NCBI GenBank assembly: GCA_964396185.1
Contig: CAYNEI010000043.1
Coordinates: forward strand, 1 to 18,229
Length of the DNA: 18,229 bases
DNA from: CAYNEI01 sp964396185
Lineage (GTDB): Archaea > Thermoplasmatota > SW-10-69-26
Direction: 5' to 3'
Below, piece by piece: positions 13,293 to 18,229 of this stretch. How positions within the stretch are numbered: the first letter of the stretch is position 1; each line of letters begins with the position of its first letter. The position numbers were made by a program, and so were the translations under genes. The notes under the pieces are model-generated. The model saw only the letters and a program-made list of their open reading frames with translations. It made no database searches and was not told the DNA's origin.

Positions 13293-13795
13293 CCCAGATT
13301 CCTGAAGAGGTTCGTAAGATCGTGCAAGCAGAGATGGGTGAAGACGAGCTGACCATCCTGGAGAACCTCGCGGAGATGGGATCAGCCACGGACACCGATC
13401 TCGCCGAACTGCTGGACACCCGCACCAGCACGATCCGCAAGGCGCTCTACCAGCTCTACGAGCAGCGCATCGCGGACTACGAGGAGAACAGGGATCCATC
13501 CAACGGCTGGCTGACGTTCGTCTGGTCCTACACCCCTGAGCAGGCCATGCGCTCCCTGGAAGAGGCGAAGCAGGAGGCCGCCCAGGAGATCCAGGCCGAG
13601 ATCGAGGCCACCGCGAGCCAGGAGCACTTCGTCTGCCCTGAAGGGCACACGCGCCTGGACTTCGCACGAGCCATGGATCTCGAGTTCCACTGCCCCGACT
13701 GCGGGCTAGCCATCGAGCCCGAGGACCGCGAACAGCGCGTAGCCCAGCTCGAATCCCAGCTCGCATCGCTCCAAGGGAACCAGGCCGAGGCGTAA
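13289..13795 (+). CDS. tfe: Transcription initiation factor E (TFE alpha)
   Basis: TFE helps open the promoter DNA with RNA polymerase, TBP and TFB. The protein has 168 residues, normal for archaeal TFE. The N-terminal extended winged helix (about 1-90) shows ELTILENLAEMGSATDTDLAEL and TSTIRKALYQLYEQRIADYEE, then the wing NGWLTFVWSYTPEQA. A linker helix rich in Glu/Ala (88-112) leads to the zinc ribbon. The ribbon reads FVCPEGHTRLDFARAMDLEF and then HCPDCG. Cys116, Cys135 and Cys138 are present, but the expected second cysteine (C-x2-C) is Gly119, followed by His120, which may take over as ligand. A C-terminal helix (142-164) follows. ATG 13289 matches the family N-terminus. The HD-domain gene follows 52 bases downstream. 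Confidence 0.92.
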   Translation: MTQIPEEVRKIVQAEMGEDELTILENLAEMGSATDTDLAELLDTRTSTIRKALYQLYEQRIADYEENRDPSNGWLTFVWSYTPEQAMRSLEEAKQEAAQEIQAEIEATASQEHFVCPEGHTRLDFARAMDLEFHCPDCGLAIEPEDREQRVAQLESQLASLQGNQAEA

Positions 13796-13847
13796 GCCGA
13801 GGCTCCGACCAGCAAGGCTTCTTGACCCCGAGCCAGGTTGCCCACCC

Positions 13848-14390
13848 GTGCTCCCGGAGAGATCCAGATGTCTCTTGCTGCTTGAGCAAGCCGGCTGCAG
13901 CCCGAGCATCCTCGACCACGTCCAAGCCGTCGCCCGGTTGGCCCTGGCCCTGGCAGACCACGCTCCCACAGCTGACGCAGCACTGGTCGAAGCAGGCGCT
14001 CTCCTCCATGATATCGGCCGGAGCCGGGACCACGGCATCGACCACGTTCCCGCTGGGATCGAGATCCTGACCGCCCAGGGCATCGATGAGCGGGTCATCG
14101 ACGTCGTCGCGTGCCACATGGGTGCTGGCATCGCTCAAGCCCAAGCCGAGGCTTGGGGCTGGCCGCAGCGCCGCTACGAGCCTGAGAGCCTGGAGGAGCG
14201 CATCGTGGCCCACGCCGACAACCTCACGTTCGCCACGAGCTACCGGCAGCTGGAAGACGTGGTCGCCAAGCTCGAGCGCAAAGGGCTCAAGGAGCTCATC
14301 CCCCGGATGCGTGGGCTCCACGAGGGGCTCGAAGGAGCGCTGGGGATCGATCCAGACACTGTCGCTGCTCGCTTGGCCCGAGCGCGCTGA
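13848..14390 (+). CDS. HDIG-domain phosphohydrolase (TIGR00295-like)
   Basis: The gene encodes 180 residues from GTG 13848. Metal-binding HD motifs are LDHVQAV (His24), GALLHDIGRSRDHGIDH (HD at 54-55), VVACHMGAG (His90) and VAHADNLTFA (His122 and Asp124). The pattern with SLEERIVAHADNL and the Trp/Tyr-rich loop EAWGWPQRRYEPES matches the archaeal HDIG family TIGR00295, whose substrate is not established; HD proteins hydrolyse phosphate esters of nucleotides. It is a soluble protein without other domains. It follows TFE by 52 bases on the same strand and may be co-transcribed. A GTG start is chosen because no ATG precedes the first helix. The conserved tail is helical (KGLKELIPRMRGLHEGLE). Confidence 0.88.
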   Translation: MLPERSRCLLLLEQAGCSPSILDHVQAVARLALALADHAPTADAALVEAGALLHDIGRSRDHGIDHVPAGIEILTAQGIDERVIDVVACHMGAGIAQAQAEAWGWPQRRYEPESLEERIVAHADNLTFATSYRQLEDVVAKLERKGLKELIPRMRGLHEGLEGALGIDPDTVAARLARAR

Positions 14391-14408
14391 GCCGTCGGGG
14401 TCGAGCGC

Positions 14409-15113
14409 TCACTCGTCGGCCTTGGCCAGTCCAAGCCGCTTCTTGAAGAGGAAGGCGAGGTTCTTCCAGCCGTCGCCCCAGGTGTCCAGCTTGACCTCGC
14501 CGATCCGCGGCCGGTACGGGATGCCCACTTCGGTCGCCAAGACACCGTCGTTGCGGAACGCCTCGATCTTGATCTCCTCTGAGAGGGGCATGCCGTCGTC
14601 GGTCAGGGTCAACGCGTCCAGGACCTCGCGCTTGAACACCCACATGCCTGACTGGCTGTCCTTGAAGGTCGTGAAGAAGAGCACCTTGCAACCCGTGGAG
14701 AGCACCCAGTTCCCGAACTTGTGCTTGAAGCTCATCGCCCCGGGCTCGATCTCGGCGAACCGGTTGGTCGTGATGAAGTCGAGCTCCTCGCGGTCCAGGC
14801 GATCGATCAGCTCTGGGGTAAGCTCGAACGGGTAGGTGCCGTCGGCATCGCCGGTGACGATGAGATCGCCCTTGGCCTCGGCGAACCCGGTCTTGTAGGC
14901 GCGACCGTACCCTTTGCGCTGCTCCAGGATCACGCGTGCTCCCCAATCTTCTGCGATCTCGCGGGTCCGGTCGGTCGAAGCCCCATCGATGATGAGGACC
15001 TCGACATCCATGCCGGCCTCCTCGAGGGCCTTGAGGGGGATCGTGTCGAGGGTCGGCCCGATGGCCTCCTCCTCGTTGAGCGTCGGGATCACGAACGAGA
15101 CCGTTCGGGGCAC
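14409..15113 (-). CDS. GT2 glycosyltransferase, dolichyl-phosphate sugar synthase type
   Basis: The gene encodes 234 residues from GTG 15113. The GT-A fold begins SFVIPTLNEEEAIGPTLD. LIIDGASTDRT (40-50) binds the nucleotide sugar, RKGYGRAY (66-73) follows, and DADGTYP (89-95) is the metal-binding DxD site. DSQSGMWVFKREVL is typical of DPM1-like enzymes that load a sugar on a polyprenyl phosphate. No transmembrane segment is present, so it acts at the cytosolic membrane face. AglJ-type enzymes, which start the archaeal N-glycan, have this size and make-up, but donor and acceptor cannot be read. The start is chosen from a TATA-like TTAAGC about 25 bases upstream, which overlaps the stop codon of the next upstream glycosyltransferase; the two genes are 24 bases apart in the same direction. 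Confidence 0.88.
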   Translation of the reverse strand: MPRTVSFVIPTLNEEEAIGPTLDTIPLKALEEAGMDVEVLIIDGASTDRTREIAEDWGARVILEQRKGYGRAYKTGFAEAKGDLIVTGDADGTYPFELTPELIDRLDREELDFITTNRFAEIEPGAMSFKHKFGNWVLSTGCKVLFFTTFKDSQSGMWVFKREVLDALTLTDDGMPLSEEIKIEAFRNDGVLATEVGIPYRPRIGEVKLDTWGDGWKNLAFLFKKRLGLAKADE

Positions 15114-15135
15114 ATGCTCCCCACAGCACAGCCGC

Positions 15136-15142
15136 GCTTAAG
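15136..15142 (-). promoter_or_regulatory. TATA-like element before the DPM1-like glycosyltransferase
   Basis: CGCTTAAGCG is a palindrome whose TTAAG core lies about 25 bases before GTG 15113 on the minus strand. It includes the TAA stop of the upstream glycosyltransferase. It may give an internal, leaderless promoter inside the glycan cluster. Confidence 0.4.
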
Positions 15143-16013
15143 CGTTGGCGTCATGGCCTTCAGGGCCCTCATCCCTGGAGTCCAAGGTATCGTTCTGGCC
15201 GGATCCTACGTCATCGTCCTGGCTCCCCGGCCAGCCCTCCTCGCCGATGTACGCGTAGAGGTAGCCGGCGGCTGCCGCGGAGAGCCTGGCCAGGCCCCAG
15301 AAGTGGAACTGGGCGTCCAGCATGGAACGGAAGCTGTACCGTTGCCAGAGGCGGCCGTGCTTGAGGGTGAGCTGCTTGCGCCCGTACCCGTTCCAGAACG
15401 CCTGCTCGAAGAACGCCCTGAAGGAGTCCCGGGCGCGGTGGTAGACGATGGCCTCGGGGTTGGCGCCGATCTTGTAGCCTGCCTCTACGGCGCGGAAGTT
15501 CAGGTCGATGTCCTCAGCCGTCACGAACCAGTCGTCGAAGCCGCCGGCTTCCAGGAAGGCTTCCCGGTTGTAGGCGAGGTTGCAGGAGGGGTAGGTCACG
15601 TCCACCCCTCGGCGCTCGAGCTCCACGCGCTGGAGGTTCTCGAAGGCCCAGTAGCCGATGTCGATGGTGCGTCCGGCCACGATGGGGTTGCTCTCGTACC
15701 CCTCACGCAGGCGCTGGGCCCAGAAGGGGTTGGCGATGCAGTCGCCATCGATGAAAGCGACCACCTCGCTGTCTGTGTGCTCGACGGCGTGGTTGCGGCA
15801 CTCACCGCGCCGTCCAGGCTTCTGGATCGCATGAAGCCCGTCCCACGTCTCCTGGTAGGCCAGAAGGCGCTCCCAGGTCCCGTCGGTGGACTCGGCATCG
15901 ACGACCACGACATCGAACGGTTCCTGCTGGGCTTTCAGCGAATCCAGCAGGTCGTCGATGTTCTTGGCCTCGTTGTAGACGGTGACGATGGCCGTGATGG
16001 GGACAGGCGCCAC
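15138..16013 (-). CDS. GT2 family glycosyltransferase
   Basis: The gene encodes 291 residues from GTG 16013. The GT-A domain starts ITAIVTVYNEAKNIDDLLDSL. VVVVDAESTDGTWERL (35-50), then PGRRGECRNHAVEHT, lead to the DxD-type FIDGDCIANPFW (88-98). PSCNLAYNREAF and the acidic TAEDIDLNFRAVEAG (165-179) supply the acceptor side and catalytic base. This layout is that of extending glycosyltransferases of surface polysaccharides. A short hydrophobic stretch near the end (GLARLSAAAAGYLYAYI) may rest on the membrane. The last 30 residues are acidic and disordered (SQDDDVGSGQNDTLDSRDEG). It lies between the flippase gene and the DPM1-like gene, all on the minus strand, and is likely part of one glycan assembly cluster. 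The sugar specificity is unknown. Confidence 0.87.
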   Translation of the reverse strand: MAPVPITAIVTVYNEAKNIDDLLDSLKAQQEPFDVVVVDAESTDGTWERLLAYQETWDGLHAIQKPGRRGECRNHAVEHTDSEVVAFIDGDCIANPFWAQRLREGYESNPIVAGRTIDIGYWAFENLQRVELERRGVDVTYPSCNLAYNREAFLEAGGFDDWFVTAEDIDLNFRAVEAGYKIGANPEAIVYHRARDSFRAFFEQAFWNGYGRKQLTLKHGRLWQRYSFRSMLDAQFHFWGLARLSAAAAGYLYAYIGEEGWPGSQDDDVGSGQNDTLDSRDEGPEGHDANA

Positions 16014-16095
16014 GCCCCGCCACCCGAGCCGACGGGGATAGGGCTTGCGGTAAGACCCGTGCCGTTCCCGGCTGGCGCTTGTATGCCTCGTCGGG

Positions 16096-17625
16096 TCAAG
16101 TCTCCCGGTTCAGGAACTCGAGCCACTGGCGCGGGTGAACAAGGCTCTTGGCCAGCGTGATGTCCTCGTCGGTGATCTCACCGAGCCAGCGGCCCAAGAG
16201 CACGAAGACGCCAAGGGAGAGGGGGCCGGCCGCGAGGAGATGGAAGATCCGGAAGCCGTCCAGCGGGAACGCTTGGGCCACGAGCCAGAGGACACCGGTC
16301 GTGATCGCGAACATGATGGGGTGCTTCCAGATGGGTGGGAACTCGACGCCGGCGTGGATGCGGGCGGCGTGTAGCACAGCACCCATGCCCACGAGCAGGG
16401 AGAGCGCGGATCCGAGCGCCGCACCCAGGGCCTTGAGCCCGAAGGCCGGCACCCCGAAGACCGAGTCGGGTACGAGCACGAGGGAGAGCACGATGTTGGC
16501 TGCCACGCTGGCCACGGCTGCCTTCGTGATCTCCTCGGGTTTGTTGACGCCGCCGACCTTGGTCGAGAGCATCATGCGGATGGACTGGATGTAGGCGCCG
16601 ATGGCTAACACGACGAGCACGGGCCAAGCGTCCAGGAAATCATCCGACAGGAGCACGTGGATGATGCCCTTTGGCATCGCCACCGTGATGGCCACGATGG
16701 GGAGAAGAACCAGCGAGATCCCGCGGATCGTGGCTTGCACCGTCTCCGGGGTGGTGCGCCCTTCGGCATGGAGCCGAGAGTACACGGGGAAGAGCGAGGT
16801 CCCCAACGCCCCTGCCAGGGCGGGCAGGAACGCGATGTAGCGCTGGGGTGCGAAGTAGGCGCCCACCTCGTTGGAGCCCCAGAAGAACTGCAGGATGACC
16901 GTGTCGATGCTCGCCGACACGGAGAAGATGGCCGACGTCAGGAACATGGGCACCGCGAATCGGCTGTAGCTCTTCACCATGCCACGCGACGGCCGACCGA
17001 AGCGTTCGCGCAGGATCAGGGCGACCGAGACGAAGGCCAGCGCGGCTGCCCCGAGCACGTAGGCTGTACCCAATCCCAGGGCGTTGCGGGCGCCGCTGGT
17101 CAAGGGCTCCAGGCCGTTGAAGGCGACCCAGATGGTGGCCGCGCCCTTCACCACGTGCTCGGTGGAGAGGATGATCTGACCAAGCACGATGTTGCCACGG
17201 CCCTCGAAGGTCCGTCTCGCGAACTCCCCGATGGCGTTGAGCACCTGGTAGGTGACGATCAGCTCGAGGACCGTCACATGCATGGGGGTCTGGAAGCCCT
17301 GGCCGAACACCTCGGTCCACACGAGAACGCTTCCGAGCGCCAGGGCCACCATGGTGAGCGTCGCAGCCAGCTTGAGCAGCAGGAAGGTGGACAAGCACTC
17401 CTCTGCGTTCTCCCCCTCGCTGAGCCGCTTCACGTGGGCCTGGTCGAAGGCTCGCTGGACGACCTGGAAGATGCCGACGAAGTAGACGGCGAACCCGATG
17501 ACCCCAAGGTGGAACTTCGCACCAGGCATCTGGCGCGCGACGAAGAAGATGCCCGCGGCCCCCGAGACCGCGCCCAGAGCATGCTGGGCGAAAGCCACGA
17601 CGGCGTTGCGAGCATGCCTGGACAT
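16096..17625 (-). CDS. Polysaccharide/lipid-linked oligosaccharide flippase (Wzx/AglR-like)
   Basis: The gene encodes 509 residues with about 12-14 membrane helices, for example GFAVYFVGIFQVV, LLLKLAATLTMVALALGSVLVW, AYVLGAAALAFVSVALIL, FAVPMFLTSAIFSVSASIDTVI, LVVLAIGAYIQSI, LGSALSLLVGMGAVL and GPLSLGVFVLLG. The pattern, and the motif SNEVGAYFAPQRYIAFLPALAG after a helix pair, matches the MATE-like polysaccharide biosynthesis exporter family (MOP superfamily). Members flip lipid-linked sugars across the membrane; AglR does this for the archaeal N-glycan. It is the first gene of the minus-strand cluster with two GT2 enzymes, which supports the role. The gap to the next gene is 82 bases. The start ATG 17625 puts a short basic N-terminus (MSRHARNAV) before the first helix. 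The exact lipid substrate is inferred. Confidence 0.85.
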   Translation of the reverse strand: MSRHARNAVVAFAQHALGAVSGAAGIFFVARQMPGAKFHLGVIGFAVYFVGIFQVVQRAFDQAHVKRLSEGENAEECLSTFLLLKLAATLTMVALALGSVLVWTEVFGQGFQTPMHVTVLELIVTYQVLNAIGEFARRTFEGRGNIVLGQIILSTEHVVKGAATIWVAFNGLEPLTSGARNALGLGTAYVLGAAALAFVSVALILRERFGRPSRGMVKSYSRFAVPMFLTSAIFSVSASIDTVILQFFWGSNEVGAYFAPQRYIAFLPALAGALGTSLFPVYSRLHAEGRTTPETVQATIRGISLVLLPIVAITVAMPKGIIHVLLSDDFLDAWPVLVVLAIGAYIQSIRMMLSTKVGGVNKPEEITKAAVASVAANIVLSLVLVPDSVFGVPAFGLKALGAALGSALSLLVGMGAVLHAARIHAGVEFPPIWKHPIMFAITTGVLWLVAQAFPLDGFRIFHLLAAGPLSLGVFVLLGRWLGEITDEDITLAKSLVHPRQWLEFLNRET

Positions 17626-17735
17626 CTCGAAGGGGGCACGGAGCCCCCGGTGTTCAACGTTGCGAACGGTGCCGCCCCATCCTTGGCCTACGAAACATTG
17701 AAACGATAGACCGGTTTTGCCTCGGCGTCCGGGGT

Positions 17736-18104
17736 GTGGGCGTGGTTCTCACGAACGTCAAAGGGGTTGGAGGGTCGGCTTCTCGTAAGCTCAAGCGAGC
17801 CGGCATCGAGACCATCGAGGAGCTCGCCGAGCTGGACCTCCGCAAGAAGGAGGTCGACGGGCTCTCCACGGAGAACCTTGCCCAGCTCAGAGACAACGCC
17901 AGCCGGTTCCTACAGGCCCAGCGCACCGGGGATCTCTCGCTGGTCGAAGGGCTTGGGCCCAGTGCTCGCAAGAAGCTCTTCGAGGCCGGCGTCAAGGACA
18001 TCCACGCGCTCGCTGAGCTCGACTTGCGCAAGCAGACCGTGAACGGGCTCTCGACGAACCACCTGCAGAAGCTCAAGCGCAACGCCCGCTACCTGCTCCC
18101 CTAA
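17736..18104 (+). CDS. Tandem helix-hairpin-helix protein (two repeats)
   Basis: The gene encodes 122 residues built from two copies of a unit of about 60 residues. VKGVGGSASRKLKRAGIETI (8-27) matches VEGLGPSARKKLFEAGVKDI (70-89). LAELDLRK-x2-V-x-GLS occurs at 30-44 and again at 92-106. The GVG and GLG hairpins are exactly 62 residues apart. Each unit is a helix-hairpin-helix domain with a following helical extension, as in the DNA-binding parts of Hef/XPF, RecA/RadA N-termini and topoisomerases. There is no catalytic domain and no zinc site. It probably binds the sugar-phosphate backbone of DNA, or mediates protein contacts. Start choice is uncertain: GTG 17736 or GTG 17742. A weak AT-rich element (aaacgatag, about 17700-17708) precedes it. 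It is divergent from the flippase gene. Confidence 0.82.
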   Translation: MGVVLTNVKGVGGSASRKLKRAGIETIEELAELDLRKKEVDGLSTENLAQLRDNASRFLQAQRTGDLSLVEGLGPSARKKLFEAGVKDIHALAELDLRKQTVNGLSTNHLQKLKRNARYLLP

Positions 18105-18162
18105 CCGCTCGCCTGGCAGCTCGCCTGCCGTGCTACCGCGGTTCGTCGCTCGCGGGAAGAAT

Positions 18163-18171
18163 ACCCTTATC
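18163..18171 (+). promoter_or_regulatory. TATA-like box of the last gene
   Basis: ACCCTTATC lies about 28 bases before ATG 18196, preceded by the AT-rich gaagaatacc. The spacing again fits a leaderless or nearly leaderless transcript. Confidence 0.4.
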
Positions 18172-18195
18172 CTGGGAGCCCGGCATGGCTCGTCC

Positions 18196-18229
18196 ATGGA
18201 GTTCGAGCTCACCGACGAACAGCGATCCA
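18196..18229 (+). CDS. Start of a probable acyl-CoA dehydrogenase (partial)
   Basis: Only eleven codons lie in the window: MEFELTDEQRS. The pattern M-x-F-x-L-(T/S)-(D/E)-E-Q is the very common N-terminus of acyl-CoA dehydrogenases, flavoenzymes of fatty-acid beta-oxidation and branched-chain degradation. An AT-rich TATA-like element sits about 28 bases upstream. The assignment rests on the N-terminal motif alone; other proteins could begin the same way. Confidence 0.5.
   Translation, partial: MEFELTDEQRS

Noticed and set aside
13184..13845. The 13-mer CCAGGTTGCCCAC present both upstream of TFE (13184-13196) and upstream of the HD gene (13833-13845), with GACCCCGAG also shared
   Set aside because: In about 18 kb of GC-rich DNA a few shared 13-mers are expected by chance, and the order of the two motifs is reversed at the two sites.
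14721..16160. A 479-residue plus-strand open frame over the glycosyltransferase genes
   Set aside because: It is the antisense of two clear GT2 genes and shows no domain; long spurious frames are expected in DNA this rich in GC.
16657..17709. A 350-residue plus-strand open frame over the flippase gene
   Set aside because: It is antisense to an obvious multi-helix membrane protein and its composition is low-complexity His/Gly/Asp/Glu.
1..18229. tRNA, rRNA, CRISPR arrays, insertion sequences and attachment sites
   Set aside because: No cloverleaf with a T-loop motif, no spaced direct repeats and no transposase or integrase frame was seen in any intergenic gap.

Overview
This is archaeal chromosomal DNA with high GC content (roughly two thirds G+C by eye) and very dense coding. 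Diagnostic genes are a TFE-type transcription factor, the archaeal tRNA methyltransferase Trm56, a CTP-dependent riboflavin kinase of the RbkR type, a NOG1-family GTPase, a GAN/RecJ-like DHH nuclease, an Ncs6/TtuA thiolase and a PGF-CTERM (archaeosortase) surface protein. Together they point to a euryarchaeal lineage. The proteins are not as acidic as haloarchaeal ones, and a Thermoplasmatota-type organism is a reasonable guess, but I cannot fix the phylum by reading alone. Many genes have an AT-rich TATA-like box about 25 bases before the start codon and no Shine-Dalgarno motif. They are therefore probably leaderless, and I used this spacing to choose several GTG and ATG starts.

Layout. Positions 1-450 hold the beginning of a dual-CBS protein on the minus strand, cut by the window edge. 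Positions 511-2715 (+) carry an unknown 150-residue protein, the adenine glycosylase MutY and a cupin-like protein. A DHH nuclease (2750-4243, -) is divergent from proC (4304-5140, +). Positions 5182-6693 (-) encode two exported proteins in tandem: a cysteine-rich secreted protein built on a C-x5-C-x9 repeat, and a small acidic PGF-CTERM protein. Positions 6822-8456 (+) hold a 48-residue helical protein, a minimal nucleotidyltransferase and Ncs6/TtuA. Positions 8590-9818 (+) hold a two-TM protein and a LarE-like sulfur transferase. A repeat-rich spacer (9835-9925) with CTTCGTG/CACGAAG arms precedes the NOG1 GTPase (9947-10978, -).

Positions 11159-13155 (+) form a tightly packed operon of a winged-helix protein, RbkR, a second HTH regulator and Trm56, with stop/start overlaps or a one-base gap. 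TFE (13289) and an HDIG phosphohydrolase (13848) follow. Positions 14409-17625 (-) form a surface-glycan cluster of two GT2 glycosyltransferases and a Wzx/AglR-like flippase. Positions 17736-18104 (+) encode a protein made of two helix-hairpin-helix repeats, and a probable acyl-CoA dehydrogenase begins at 18196.

Functionally the window mixes DNA repair and replication (MutY, GAN-like nuclease, HhH protein), tRNA and cofactor sulfur chemistry (Ncs6, LarE), tRNA methylation and riboflavin control, basal transcription, and envelope biogenesis. The least explained parts are the cysteine-repeat/PGF-CTERM pair, the 48-residue protein plus nucleotidyltransferase unit, the altered TFE zinc knuckle with a possible five-codon upstream ORF, and the palindromic CTTCGTG spacer. 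I found no rRNA, tRNA, CRISPR array or transposase. No gene-free stretch exceeds 300 bases.
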